From NCBI RefSeq assembly GCF_029265375.1, contig NZ_JAJUJJ010000008.1, positions 35,168-99,167 of the forward strand: 64,000 nucleotides of DNA, read 5' to 3'. The notes under the pieces were generated by a model that did not search any database, had not been told where the DNA came from, and was given only the letters and a program-made list of their open reading frames with translations. The translations under genes were made by a program, and so were the position numbers. The DNA comes from Nesterenkonia sp. (GTDB taxonomy: Bacteria; Actinomycetota; Actinomycetes; Actinomycetales; Micrococcaceae). The number at the start of each line of letters is the position of its first letter. Position 1 is the stretch's first letter. Of the stretch, positions 48,082-57,856 are shown in pieces.

Positions 48082-49830
48082 TCAGCCGGGATAGGAGAGG
48101 TCCCGCACGTCAATCTCGTCCTCGGCCTGCCAGCCTTCACCGACTCGGGAGTAGACCCGGTCTCCGGCCTGCTCCATGTAGATATTGGACTGGCCCTCCC
48201 CCACGGAGACGTTGAGCAGGCCGCTGACGGCCTCCTCCTCTTCGGAGAGGGTTCCGGAGAGGTTGATGCGCTGCACCTCAGCCGGAGCGGGCGCCTCCTC
48301 CTCGTCTGGGTCCCAGGGCTCCCAGACCATCACGGCGTCGTTCTCCGCCCAGCGGACCTCTTCGACCGGCACATCAGCATTCAGGATGTAGTGCCCGCCG
48401 AGGCCCCGGGGCACACCGGTGGAGCCGTCGCGCACCACAGAGGCGATGAACAGAGTGCGCACCCCGGCGTCCTCCACCACCAGTGCGGCACGGGTGCCGT
48501 CCTGCGATATGCGCAGCGAGGTCACCTCCCGTCCGCCCAGGAAGTCGGCGGTGATCTCTGCGCGGGCCGGCTCGGAGTCGGCCTCATAGGAGAAGGCCCG
48601 GATAGTGGGCTCGCCGTCGTCATGGGCGACAGTCCAGGTCCATCCGAAGTTGTCCATCGAGGGGCGGGTCAGACGCTCGGCCTCAACCAGCAGCTCCGGC
48701 TCCTCGGTGTCCGGGCGGACGTGGTAGAGGGATGTGAGGTCCCCGTCCATGAAGGCGAAGACCGGCTCCGGCGGTGAGCTGGGCACCGCCGGGAAGCGCG
48801 GATCGAGATCTGAGATGTCGGGCAGCCCGGTGATGGAGCTGGTGGCGCGTCCGGTCTGGCGCACCAGCGTGCCGTCCCGCACCCCGATCTGGGACTCCCC
48901 TGCCCGCGGCTGGGTCTCGATGTCCAGCTGCTCATCCTCCGGCAGGTCCCCGGGCTCGGGCACCTGCAGCGGGCTGCCGTTGACCGTCAGTTCGGTCTCC
49001 CGCACGGTGGACAGCTGGGAGAGCGCCAGGTTCAGCTGGTGGCGCATCAGAGCCAGGTCACGGTCGGAGGCTCCAGCGATGGCCGCGGCATCCAGGTCCA
49101 CTGTGGCGGTCAGCTCGGAGACCGGCACCGACGGGCTGCCCATGGTGGCCCCGGGCCCGAATGCGGAGACCACGCCCTCCTCCAGCCAGGGCGCGGGCCC
49201 CTGCAGGATGCGGTTGGCGATCTCGGCCGCCAGCCCCTGGCGGCTGATGAACCAGCGCACATCCGGTACGGCGTAGCGCTCCTGGGTGTCGTAGAAGTAG
49301 AGCGTGTAGTCGGTGAAGACTTCGTCAAAGGTTCCGGTGTCAAGGATTTTGCCCTCCGGGGCGTCGGAGATCCGCCACTCGCCGTCGACCTCCTCCACCT
49401 CGAAGTGGAAGGTCTCCACTCCCCCGGGCCGGGACATGCTGCCGTTGCCGTCCACATAGCGGTCGACCTCAATATCCACGCTGAAGGCCTCACCCTCAGC
49501 CGGCTGAATAGTGGGATCGCTGGCGTAGACGAAGGTGCGCGCATCGGCCGACCACTGCTGGGCGGCCTCCTCGGTGAGGTACTGCCGGGCCACCTCGTAG
49601 TCGTTCTGCGGTCCCGCGCCGGCCTGCATGAACCCCCGGATGATGTCCTCCGGGGCGTCGCCGGGCTGGGGCGGCACCGGCTCGCGGGCGTAGTCGTAGT
49701 CCTCCGGCGGCGGGGCCTCGGCGCGACCGACCGGCCCGTCGGTGGGCAGGGTGGGCGAGCATCCGGTGAGGGCCAGCATCACCATCACGACGACGGCGGC
49801 CGCGGCGCGCTTCAGCGTGGAGCGGCTCAT
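48082..49830 (-). CDS. lpqB: LpqB family lipoprotein, MtrB-associated
   Basis: 582 aa. Signal peptide with lipobox ALTGC. After a low-complexity stretch comes a GerMN-like domain (FTDYTLYFYDTQERYAVPDVRWF) and a beta-propeller-like C-terminal half. LpqB binds the extracellular part of MtrB and modulates MtrAB signalling in actinobacteria. Overlaps mtrB by 4 bp, so the three genes are coupled. Confidence 0.95.
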   Translation of the reverse strand: MSRSTLKRAAAAVVVMVMLALTGCSPTLPTDGPVGRAEAPPPEDYDYAREPVPPQPGDAPEDIIRGFMQAGAGPQNDYEVARQYLTEEAAQQWSADARTFVYASDPTIQPAEGEAFSVDIEVDRYVDGNGSMSRPGGVETFHFEVEEVDGEWRISDAPEGKILDTGTFDEVFTDYTLYFYDTQERYAVPDVRWFISRQGLAAEIANRILQGPAPWLEEGVVSAFGPGATMGSPSVPVSELTATVDLDAAAIAGASDRDLALMRHQLNLALSQLSTVRETELTVNGSPLQVPEPGDLPEDEQLDIETQPRAGESQIGVRDGTLVRQTGRATSSITGLPDISDLDPRFPAVPSSPPEPVFAFMDGDLTSLYHVRPDTEEPELLVEAERLTRPSMDNFGWTWTVAHDDGEPTIRAFSYEADSEPARAEITADFLGGREVTSLRISQDGTRAALVVEDAGVRTLFIASVVRDGSTGVPRGLGGHYILNADVPVEEVRWAENDAVMVWEPWDPDEEEAPAPAEVQRINLSGTLSEEEEAVSGLLNVSVGEGQSNIYMEQAGDRVYSRVGEGWQAEDEIDVRDLSYPG

Positions 49831-51440
49831 GAGTCGGGCTCCTGGCGGTAGAGGGACTGCTCGCTGATCCGGTTGTGGAACACCTCTGCGGTGATCCGCT
49901 CGGAGTCCACGGTGATCGGCTGACGTTCATCGGGCGAATAGCTCGGCGGCAGCGCCAGGGGCGCGGCCCGGTAGGGCTCCTCCTGGCGGCGGGGCAGCAC
50001 CAGCCGGAAGCAGGACCCCTGGCCGGTCTGCCCCCAGGCATCCAGACTGCCCTGGTGCAGACGCGTGTCCTCTGTGGCGATGGACAGCCCGAGCCCGGAT
50101 CCTCCGGTGGTGCGCGCCCGGGCCGGATCGGCCCTCCAGAACCGGTCGAAGACGTGGGAGACCTCCTCGAGGCTCATGCCGATGCCGTGGTCGCGCACGG
50201 CGATGCCCACCGCCGTGGGGCTGGAGGCGATGATCAGATCCACCGGCCGGCCCTCTGAGTGTTCGATGGCGTTGTTGACCAGATTGCGCAGGATCCGGTC
50301 GATGCGGCGGCGATCCACCTCCGCGATGAAGTCCTCCCCCTGCACCACGATGCTCAGCTGAGCCCCGGCTTGGTCGGCCAGCGGAACGGCGGCGGCGAGC
50401 ACCTCCTCGGCCAGGGCGCGCAGATCTACGTCGCTGGGAGCCAGTTCGGCGGCGCCGGCGTCGAACCGTGACATCTCCAGCAGGTCGGCCAGCAGGGCCT
50501 GGAACCGCTCCACCTGGTGGTGCAGCAGCTCCGCGGAGCGCTGACTGATCGGGTCGAACTCGTCGCGGGACTCATACAGCATTCCGGCCGCCATGCTGAC
50601 CGTGGTCAGTGGAGTGCGCAGCTCGTGGGAGACGTCGGAGACGAAGCGCTGCTGCATCTTCGACAGGTTCGCCAGCTGGGTGATCTGCTCCTGAAGCGTG
50701 GAGGCCATCCGGTTGAAGGACAGTCCCAGCCGGGCGATCTCATCCTCCCCGACCACTGCCAGACGCTGGTCCAGCTGGCCGTCGGCGATGCGCTCTGAGA
50801 CCTCTGCGGCCTGGGAGACCGGTTTGACCACGGTGCGGGTGATCCAGGCGGCGATTCCCATATTCATCAGCAGGATGACGCCGATGGCCACGAGGAAGAC
50901 CCGGTAGACGAAGTTGACGTTCTCCTCCACTGAGGTGAAGTCGTAGACGAAGAACAGCCCGTAGGGCTCCCCGGGCGGCATCTGCACGTAGATGCCGAAG
51001 GCGACGCCGGGGGCCGAGCCGCCCTCCGGGTCCTCGATGGCCACCGGCTGCCAGTGCTGGGCCTCCTGCCCGCTGGTCAGCACCGCCTCCCGCAGCTCCT
51101 CGCTGATCACGTTCTCCGAGATGCCTCCCGAATTGCGCGGCGCGACCTGAAGGTCCTCCGGCTGCTCCAGGGGCAGCAGCAGGAACCGGCGGGGCAGAGC
51201 TGAGCCGTCGCCGATATTGTCCAGCACCCCGGTGACCTGGGCCTCCACCTCGGCGCGGTCCACCGGGGGAAGCGCGTCGAAGCTGTTGCGGATCTGGATC
51301 AGCTCATTGGTGGCTTCGGCCTCCACCTGGTCGAAGCGCTCCTGGTAGAAGCCGGTGGTGACCTGCTGGACCAGGAAGTAGGCGATCAGGCCGGTGCCGA
51401 TGAGGGTCAGCAGGCCGGTGAAGAAGACCGCGCGCACCAT
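49827..51440 (-). CDS. mtrB: Sensor histidine kinase MtrB
   Basis: 537 aa from the first in-frame ATG. TM1 (FFTGLLTLIGTGLIAYFLV), large extracytoplasmic domain, TM2 (FLVAIGVILLMNMGIAAWIT), HAMP, H-box SDVSHELRTPLTTV, N-box LVNNAIEHSEG, G boxes DHGIGM and GSGLGLSI. Partner of MtrA in control of cell-wall hydrolases and division. The frame stays open 48 codons upstream to an ATC (51582-51584) with AGGAG 11 nt before it, encoding a basic LRSLSRRLSRLPRLWARS stretch; the true start may be there. The ATG at 51440 has no ribosome-binding site. Confidence 0.94.
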   Translation of the reverse strand: MVRAVFFTGLLTLIGTGLIAYFLVQQVTTGFYQERFDQVEAEATNELIQIRNSFDALPPVDRAEVEAQVTGVLDNIGDGSALPRRFLLLPLEQPEDLQVAPRNSGGISENVISEELREAVLTSGQEAQHWQPVAIEDPEGGSAPGVAFGIYVQMPPGEPYGLFFVYDFTSVEENVNFVYRVFLVAIGVILLMNMGIAAWITRTVVKPVSQAAEVSERIADGQLDQRLAVVGEDEIARLGLSFNRMASTLQEQITQLANLSKMQQRFVSDVSHELRTPLTTVSMAAGMLYESRDEFDPISQRSAELLHHQVERFQALLADLLEMSRFDAGAAELAPSDVDLRALAEEVLAAAVPLADQAGAQLSIVVQGEDFIAEVDRRRIDRILRNLVNNAIEHSEGRPVDLIIASSPTAVGIAVRDHGIGMSLEEVSHVFDRFWRADPARARTTGGSGLGLSIATEDTRLHQGSLDAWGQTGQGSCFRLVLPRRQEEPYRAAPLALPPSYSPDERQPITVDSERITAEVFHNRISEQSLYRQEPDS

Positions 51441-51599
51441 CAGCGAGCGCGCCCACAGGCGCGGCAGGCGGCTGAGGCGCCGGCTCAGGCTGCGCAGCGT
51501 GCCGGCACTTGGACGGCTCTCCGGGGCCCGGGTGCCCTGGGCGGCCGGGCTCTCCGGCTGCTGCGAGGTGGTCTGCTCAGTGATGGCCGCCGTCGCTCC

Positions 51600-52286
51600 T
51601 TAGCCCCCGGCCTTGTATCCGACGCCGCGGACGGTTTGGATGATTTCGGGGTTCTCCGGGTCCTTCTCCACCTTGGAGCGCAGCCGCTGCACATGCACGT
51701 TGACCAGACGGGTATCAGCCTGGTGGCGGTAGCCCCAGACCTCCTCCAGCAGCATCTCCCGGTTCCACACCTGCCACGGCTTCCGCGCCAGGGTGGAGAG
51801 CAGGTCGAACTCAAGCGGGGTCAGCGAAATCTTGGTCTCGCCGCGGCGCACCTCATGGCCGGCCACGTCGATGGTCAGGTCCCCGATGGTCAGCGTCTCG
51901 GTCTCGCTGCGGCTCGATCCGTTGTCGGCCGGGCGCAGCCGGGCACGCACGCGCGCCACCAGCTCCGCAGGTTTGAACGGCTTGGGCACATAGTCATCGG
52001 CGCCGGCTTCCAGTCCGCGGACCACATCGGCGGTGTCAGACTTGGCGGTGAGCATGATGATCGGCGTGGTGGCCTCCTCGCGGATCAGCCGGCAGACTTC
52101 GATGCCGTCCATCCCGGGCAGCATCAGGTCCAGCAGCACCAGGTCCGGGTCGGCTGCGCGGAATGCTTCCAGGGCGCCGTCGCCGGTGCCGCAGAACGTG
52201 GGCTCGAAGCCGTCGTTCCGCAGCACGATGCCGATCATCTCCGAGAGAGCCTCGTCGTCGTCGACCACCAGGATGCGGGCCTTCAT
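51600..52286 (-). CDS. mtrA: Response regulator MtrA
   Basis: 228 aa. MKARILVVDDDEALSEMIG with phospho-acceptor Asp in LVLLDLMLPGMDG; winged helix: LTPLEFDLLSTLARKPWQVW, ADTRLVNVHVQRLRSKVE, IQTVRGVGYKAG. Essential regulator of cell division and wall metabolism in actinobacteria. ATG 52286 chosen by homology; the frame extends upstream with no support. An AGGA lies before it. Confidence 0.97.
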   Translation of the reverse strand: MKARILVVDDDEALSEMIGIVLRNDGFEPTFCGTGDGALEAFRAADPDLVLLDLMLPGMDGIEVCRLIREEATTPIIMLTAKSDTADVVRGLEAGADDYVPKPFKPAELVARVRARLRPADNGSSRSETETLTIGDLTIDVAGHEVRRGETKISLTPLEFDLLSTLARKPWQVWNREMLLEEVWGYRHQADTRLVNVHVQRLRSKVEKDPENPEIIQTVRGVGYKAGG

Positions 52287-52459
52287 GACTCGTCCTTCCT
52301 CACCGCTGTCAATGCTGCACGCCTGCCGCGCCTCATGCGTTTCCCAAGGATATATGCACATACCCGGACCGCGGGCGCCACCGCGCGGACTTCGGCTGCG
52401 ATGCGCCGGTCAGCGCGCCGCTATAGGGTGTTCCCGTGGCCTGACGCAAGGAGGGTGTG

Positions 52460-53602
52460 GTGAGCACAGCCAGCCGCTGGAGCACGACGGCGCCCAGCCC
52501 CGGCTCCCGCTCCGTGCGGGCTGTGGGCGCCGGCTCGGCCGTGCCGGAAGCGGGCGAAAGCGCGGAGGCTGCCCGGGGCGCGGCGGTGTTCCCGCTGCGG
52601 GTGATGTCTCAGGATGAAGTGTTCTCCGCAGCCATCGCTGTCATCCGGCGCAGCCCCCGGGCGGTGCTGGGCCTGCCGCTGGTGGCCGGCCTGCTGAACT
52701 TTGCCGTCACCGCCGTGCTGCTGCTGGTGCTCCCCTCCAACCATCTGGTGCGCATGATGACCGATCCCACCGCCTTCGAAGATCCGGAGCTGGTGTGGGC
52801 GGCCATGGGCGACGTCGGCCTGTGGCTGCTGCTGATGCTCACCGGCTCGGTGAGCACGCTGCTTCTGGCGCTGTCTTTCGGCCTGCTGGGAATCCCGTCG
52901 CTGCGGGCCGCCTACGGGCTGCCGACCACTCTGGGCCAGACCCTTCGGCTGCGAGCCGGGACCATCGGCTGGCTGCTGCTGCACCTGGTGCTGCTGGGTC
53001 TGGCGCTGGGCGCCGGTGCGCTGGTGGTGCTGGTGGCTGCTGCGCTGCTGGTGGGTTTGACGCTGTTCGTCGGCGTCGTGGTGGTCCTTCCGGCGCTGTT
53101 TCTGCTGCTGTGCTGGGTGACGGCGGCCTTCATGTTCGGCCCCCTGGTGATTGTGGTGGAGCGGCGCAATGCGTTCAGTGCGGTGGCCCGCTCCTTCAGG
53201 CTCAACCGCGGGCTGTGGTGGCGGCACATCGGTGCGGTGGCGCTGCTGTATCTGATCGGGGGCATCGCCATGATGGTGGCCACCCTGCCGGCGAGCCTGG
53301 TGCTGGGCCTGGGCGCGGAGCTGGCCTGGCAGTCCCCGCAGGGGCAGAACGACTGGCTGGCGCTGGCGGTGCTGGGACTGGGGCAGCTCTACGACGCGGT
53401 GGTCGCCGCAGTCATGGTGGCCCTGGCCGCCACAGCGATCGCGGCGCTCTATCTCAACGCACGGTTCCGGCAGGAGGCCCTGGATGTGGTGCTGCTGCAC
53501 GCGGCCGGGTCCGCTGCAGACACCGACCAGATGATCCCCGGCTCCCCCGAGCATCTGACCGGGCACCTGTACAGGCAGCAGGCGCGTGATGCATATGTAT
53601 GA
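52460..53602 (+). CDS. Polytopic membrane protein (glycerophosphodiester phosphodiesterase membrane-domain-like)
   Basis: 380 aa. N-terminal ~45 residues low complexity, then about six TM segments with long Leu/Val/Ala stretches; VFSAAIAVIRRSPRAVLGLPLV and RRNAFSAVARSFRLNRGLWWRHIG resemble membrane-domain proteins upstream of DUF4129/MoxR operons in actinobacteria. The GTG at 52460 is 4 nt after AAGGAGGG; a GTG at 52457 is possible. First gene of the plus-strand operon. Confidence 0.8.
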   Translation: MSTASRWSTTAPSPGSRSVRAVGAGSAVPEAGESAEAARGAAVFPLRVMSQDEVFSAAIAVIRRSPRAVLGLPLVAGLLNFAVTAVLLLVLPSNHLVRMMTDPTAFEDPELVWAAMGDVGLWLLLMLTGSVSTLLLALSFGLLGIPSLRAAYGLPTTLGQTLRLRAGTIGWLLLHLVLLGLALGAGALVVLVAAALLVGLTLFVGVVVVLPALFLLLCWVTAAFMFGPLVIVVERRNAFSAVARSFRLNRGLWWRHIGAVALLYLIGGIAMMVATLPASLVLGLGAELAWQSPQGQNDWLALAVLGLGQLYDAVVAAVMVALAATAIAALYLNARFRQEALDVVLLHAAGSAADTDQMIPGSPEHLTGHLYRQQARDAYV

Positions 53603-54239
53603 CCGTGATACCGCCCGCAGAATGCTCGAAGAGGAGCTGGCCGATCCGGCCTACCAGCAGCAGTTCTCCGGACCGCTGCGGGAGGCGATCGACCGGCTGC
53701 TGCGCTGGCTGCAGCAGGAGGCGCTGAGCATCGGAGGCCTGCAGATCCCGGCCGGGCCGCTGATTGTGCTGCTGGGCATCGCCGCCGCGGTCGCCGTGGC
53801 GATCCTGCTGGTCCGGCCCCGGCTGCAGCGCGGCGACCCGGCGCGGCAGCCGATGGACATCGAGGAGGGGATGACCTCCCAGATGCTGCGCCAGCGCGCA
53901 GATCAGCACGCCGCGGCCGGGGACTATGATGCCGCCGCCTGCGACCGGTTCCGGGCCCTGGTGCGCTCCGGTGAGGAGCGCGGGGTGCTGCGCCGCACTG
54001 CCGGGCGCACCGCCACCGAGATCGCCGCGGAGCTGACCGGAGTCTTCGGCGCACTCGACGGCGACGGTCACCTGGGGCTGAGCGCGGCGGCGGCACAGTT
54101 CAATCTCTCCCGCTACGGAGGGCACCGGCTGAGCCGGCAGGATGACGAGCAGATGCGCCGTCTGGACGAGCGGCTCCAGTCCGCCCAGCCGATCTCTTCG
54201 GCGGATCCGGGGTCACCGCGGCTGGTGGTGCCGCAGTGA
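53589..54239 (+). CDS. DUF4129 domain-containing protein
   Basis: 216 aa; GTG 53586 and ATG 53595 are other possible starts. One TM (PAGPLIVLLGIAAAVAVAILLV) and a cytoplasmic DUF4129 domain with LRQRADQHAAAGDYDAAACDRFRALVRS and RTATEIAAEL. Overlaps the preceding gene by 14 bp. Family members are linked to transglutaminase or MoxR-DUF58 systems; function unknown. Confidence 0.85.
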   Translation: MHMYDRDTARRMLEEELADPAYQQQFSGPLREAIDRLLRWLQQEALSIGGLQIPAGPLIVLLGIAAAVAVAILLVRPRLQRGDPARQPMDIEEGMTSQMLRQRADQHAAAGDYDAAACDRFRALVRSGEERGVLRRTAGRTATEIAAELTGVFGALDGDGHLGLSAAAAQFNLSRYGGHRLSRQDDEQMRRLDERLQSAQPISSADPGSPRLVVPQ

Positions 54240-55465
54240 CTGCCACCGCCGTCAGCTCCTCCGCCGCGGCCGCTTCGGCGTTCTCCCGCTGGCAGTTCTG
54301 GATTGTGCTGCTGGCGGTGGGCGCCTTCGCCGCCATCGCCGCGCAGCTGCTCGCCGCTGAGGACACTGAGGTCTACGGGCTGGGCAATACGGACCTGGAC
54401 GGCTATGCGGCGCTGGCGCAGGTGCTGCAGGACGAAGGCGTACGGATCCACCGGGCCACCTCGGCCGAAGCTGCCGCCGAGTTGGTCGAGGGCCACCCGC
54501 AGGCGCAGGTTGCGGTGCTGATGCGCGGCTTCCAGCCCGATGAGCAGACTCTGGACCGGCTGCGTGAGCATCACCACGACGGCGGACAGGTGCTGTGGAT
54601 CTCCGATGACCCCCAGCTGCTGAGCGCCGCACTCGGCCCTCAGGTCGGCGCCGGCCCGCAGATCCCGGCCGGGCCCGCCGGCACCGCTGAGCCCACAGAG
54701 GCCGGTGACCAGTGCCGCCTGGAAGCCGGACTGGCCGGAGAGTCCCTGCAGGCCCCGGGCGCCACTCTGACCGCTGAGCGCGGCTGCTTCCCCTACGGCT
54801 CCCCTGACTCCGGCGGCCCGGCCTATGCGCTGGCAGAGACCAGCTACGGCCCGGCCTTCTCCGCCCCGTCGGCCTTCACCAATCAGCACATCGCCTCCCA
54901 GGGTCACGCCGCTGTGGCTCTGGGGCTGCTCGGCGCCCACCCCGGGTCTGGCCCCACCGATCTGATCTGGTACACCCCCTCGGGAGCCGATGCGACCGGC
55001 ATCCAGCAGTGGGACTCACCATGGGACCACCTGCCCGGGTGGGTGTGGCCGGTGACCGCATGGCTGCTGATCTGCGGGCTGATCGCCATGGTGGTGGCCG
55101 GCCGGCGCCGCGGACCGGTGGTCTCCGAGCCGCTGCCGGTCAGTGTGCCCGCCCATGAGACGGCCTACGGCCGGGGCCGGCTCTACCAGCGCGCAGACGC
55201 CGCCGCAGAAGCCGCCCGAATCCTGCGCAGCGCCCATCTGCTGCGGATCTCCCGGCTGCTGCGCCTGGGACCGCGCCCGGCCGCTGACCTGGTGGCCGAG
55301 GCCGCCGCCGCGCAGCTCGGCGGAGACGACGAGCGCGTTCGCTCGCTGCTGCTGGACCCGCAGGTGCGCACCAGCAGGCAGCTCAGCGCCTATGCTCAGC
55401 AGCTGGCGCAGCTGGAGGATGATCTGAGGGAGACGACCCGTATGAGACGAAGGAGACACAGGTGA
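54236..55465 (+). CDS. DUF4350 domain-containing membrane protein
   Basis: 409 aa. TM near residues 20-40, a DUF4350 sensor-like domain (YGLGNTDLDGYAALAQVLQDEGV ... GGQVLWISDD) on the far side, and a second TM at about 262-283 (WVWPVTAWLLICGLIAMVV), then a cytoplasmic tail. The GTG start shares 4 bp with the upstream stop. Always paired with DUF4129 and MoxR genes; role not established. Confidence 0.85.
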   Translation: MTATAVSSSAAAASAFSRWQFWIVLLAVGAFAAIAAQLLAAEDTEVYGLGNTDLDGYAALAQVLQDEGVRIHRATSAEAAAELVEGHPQAQVAVLMRGFQPDEQTLDRLREHHHDGGQVLWISDDPQLLSAALGPQVGAGPQIPAGPAGTAEPTEAGDQCRLEAGLAGESLQAPGATLTAERGCFPYGSPDSGGPAYALAETSYGPAFSAPSAFTNQHIASQGHAAVALGLLGAHPGSGPTDLIWYTPSGADATGIQQWDSPWDHLPGWVWPVTAWLLICGLIAMVVAGRRRGPVVSEPLPVSVPAHETAYGRGRLYQRADAAAEAARILRSAHLLRISRLLRLGPRPAADLVAEAAAAQLGGDDERVRSLLLDPQVRTSRQLSAYAQQLAQLEDDLRETTRMRRRRHR

Positions 55466-56505
55466 GCAGTGAGCCGGGGATCAGCGACGACGGCGCAGCA
55501 GAGCAGCAGCCTGCCCGCCAGCCCGGGCCGGGTGCTGAGAGAGCGCGGCTGAGCGACGAGCAGCTGCGAGAGCGGCTGACCGCCGTGCGCCAGGAGGTCG
55601 CCAAAGCGGTGGTGGGACAGGATGCGGCAGTCACCAGCGTGATGATCGCGCTGCTGGTGCGCGGCCATGTGCTGCTGGAGGGCGTGCCGGGCGTCGCCAA
55701 GACGCTGCTGGTGCGGACCATCTCCGCCGCCCTGCAGCTGGAGTCCTCACGGGTGCAGTTCACCCCGGACCTGATGCCCGGAGACGTCACCGGCTCGCTG
55801 GTCTATGACTCCACCACCGGAGACTTCTCCTTCCGCCCCGGACCGGTGTTCACCAATCTGCTGCTGGCCGATGAGATCAACCGGACCCCGCCGAAGACCC
55901 AGGCTTCCCTGTTGGAAGCCATGGAGGAGAGGCAGGTCTCGGTCGACGGCCTGGGCCGCAGACTTCCCGACCCGTTCCTGGTGGCCGCCACCCAGAACCC
56001 GGTGGAGTATGAGGGCACCTACCCCCTGCCGGAGGCGCAGTTGGACCGCTTCCTGCTGAAGGTCACCCTCGACCTGCCAGACCGACAGGAGGAGATCGAG
56101 GTCATTCGGCGGCACGCTGCAGGCTTCAATCCCTCCGACCTGGCCGACGCCGGGGTCCGCCCGGTGGCCTCGGCCGACGATGTGCTGCAGGCCAGACAGG
56201 CGGTCAGCGCGGTGCAGATCTCCCCGGAGGTGGTCGGCTACATCGTGGACATCGCCCGGGCCACCCGGGCCGCGCCCAGCTTCCAGCTGGGGGTCTCCCC
56301 GCGCGGGGCCACCGCACTGATGAGCGCCGCCAAGGCATGGGCCTGGCTCTCCGGCCGGGACTATGTGACTCCCGACGACGTGAAGGCGCTGGCGCTGCCA
56401 GCCCTGCGTCACCGCACCGCGCTGACCCCGGAGGCCGCTATGGACGGCACGGCCGCTGACGACGTGCTCCACGGGATCCTGGCCTCCACCCCGGTGCCGC
56501 GCTGA
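55462..56505 (+). CDS. MoxR family AAA+ ATPase
   Basis: 347 aa. Walker A EGVPGVAKT, Walker B LLLADEINRTPPKTQ, sensor ATQNPVEYEGTYPLPEAQLDRF. MoxR ATPases act as chaperones that insert cofactors or remodel vWA-domain partners; here the DUF58 protein downstream is the likely partner. GTGA overlap with the preceding gene. Confidence 0.94.
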   Translation: MSSEPGISDDGAAEQQPARQPGPGAERARLSDEQLRERLTAVRQEVAKAVVGQDAAVTSVMIALLVRGHVLLEGVPGVAKTLLVRTISAALQLESSRVQFTPDLMPGDVTGSLVYDSTTGDFSFRPGPVFTNLLLADEINRTPPKTQASLLEAMEERQVSVDGLGRRLPDPFLVAATQNPVEYEGTYPLPEAQLDRFLLKVTLDLPDRQEEIEVIRRHAAGFNPSDLADAGVRPVASADDVLQARQAVSAVQISPEVVGYIVDIARATRAAPSFQLGVSPRGATALMSAAKAWAWLSGRDYVTPDDVKALALPALRHRTALTPEAAMDGTAADDVLHGILASTPVPR

Positions 56506-56515
56506 TCGGGCTGCC

Positions 56516-57814
56516 GTGCTGACGTACCGCTTCCTGTGGACCGCCCTGGGGCTGACCCTGGTGGTGCTGCTGGCCCCGGGCCTGTTCTGGTGGCTGCTGG
56601 GCCTGCTGGCTCTCTCAGCGGCGGCCGATATCGTGCTGTGCGCCTCACCGCGGCGGCTGCGCATTGAGCGCGTTCCCGCCCCAGCTGTGCGGCTCGCCGA
56701 GTCGGTGAGCGTCTCCACCACAGTGCAGAACCTGGGCAGACGACGCCTGCGCGGCGCGGTGAAGGATGGCTGGCAGCCCACCGCGGGAGCGGTCGATGCC
56801 GTCCAGGAGCTGGAGGTCCCGCCCGGGGGTGAGGCCACCGTCACCGTCCGGCTGAGCCCGTCCCGCCGCGGGCGGCTGACCAGCCAGCACCTCACTGTCC
56901 GGTCGGTGGGTCCGCTGGGCCTGGCCGGTCGGCAGGTCACCCACCGGGTTCCGCATCTGCTGCGGGTGCTTCCTCAGTTCCGATCTCGCAAGCACCTGCC
57001 CTCGGCGCTGCAGCGGCTGCGCGAGCTGGACGGGGCCACCGCAGTGCAGCTGCGCGGGGCCGGCACCGAGTTCGACTCCCTGCGCGACTATGTGCGCGGG
57101 GATGATGTGCGCTCCATCGACTGGCGCGCCACCGCACGCCGGCAGGATGCCGCCGGCCAGCACCTGGTGGTGCGCACCTGGCGTCCCGAGCGCGACCGGC
57201 GGGTCATCCTCTGCCTGGATGCCTCCCGCACCTCGGCAGCCCGGATCGCCGATCAGCCCAGACTGGACGCCGGCATTGAGGCCTGCCTGCTGCTGGGGGC
57301 GCTGGCCTCCCAGGCCGGGGACCGGGTGGACTTTCTGGCCTTTCACCGGCAGACCGTGGCCCGCGCATCATCGGCCGAGCGCGGGGACTTTCTGCATGTG
57401 CTGAGCACTGCGGCCTCGGCTGTGGAGCCGGTGCTGGTGGAGGCTGACTTCTCTCAGCTGCCGGGCGAGATCGCCTCGGTGAGCACCCAGAAGTCCCTGG
57501 TGGTGGTGCTGACTGCGGTGGACTCACCCTCGCTGCAGGAGGGGCTGCTGCCGGTGCTGCCGGCGCTGACCGCTCGGCACCGCGTCGTCGTCGCCTCAGT
57601 GCGGGATCCGCAGCTGCAGGCCGCAGCCCGGCGTCGGGACTCCGCCGGAGAGGTGTACCTGGCTGCGGCGGCCGAACGGGCGATGATCGAAGCCGAAGCG
57701 GTCGCCGCGGAGCTGGCCGCCCGGGGCGTGGAGGTCATCCAGGCGGTGCCGGAGGAGCTTCCGCCGGCGCTTGCCGACTGCTATATCCGGCTCAAGGCGG
57801 CCGGGAAGCTGTAG
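56516..57814 (+). CDS. DUF58 (vWA-like) domain protein
   Basis: 432 aa, two N-terminal TMs then the DUF58 signature GTEFDSLRDYVRGDDVRSIDW and a vWA-like region with the metal motif LCLDASRTSA (DxSxT). It starts at GTG 56516, 10 bp after the MoxR stop. Together with MoxR it forms the typical ATPase-vWA pair; its target is unknown. Confidence 0.92.
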   Translation: MLTYRFLWTALGLTLVVLLAPGLFWWLLGLLALSAAADIVLCASPRRLRIERVPAPAVRLAESVSVSTTVQNLGRRRLRGAVKDGWQPTAGAVDAVQELEVPPGGEATVTVRLSPSRRGRLTSQHLTVRSVGPLGLAGRQVTHRVPHLLRVLPQFRSRKHLPSALQRLRELDGATAVQLRGAGTEFDSLRDYVRGDDVRSIDWRATARRQDAAGQHLVVRTWRPERDRRVILCLDASRTSAARIADQPRLDAGIEACLLLGALASQAGDRVDFLAFHRQTVARASSAERGDFLHVLSTAASAVEPVLVEADFSQLPGEIASVSTQKSLVVVLTAVDSPSLQEGLLPVLPALTARHRVVVASVRDPQLQAAARRRDSAGEVYLAAAAERAMIEAEAVAAELAARGVEVIQAVPEELPPALADCYIRLKAAGKL

Positions 57815-57856
57815 CCGCCTTCATCCTGCGCCGTCTCAGCCGGTACCGTAGAAGAG

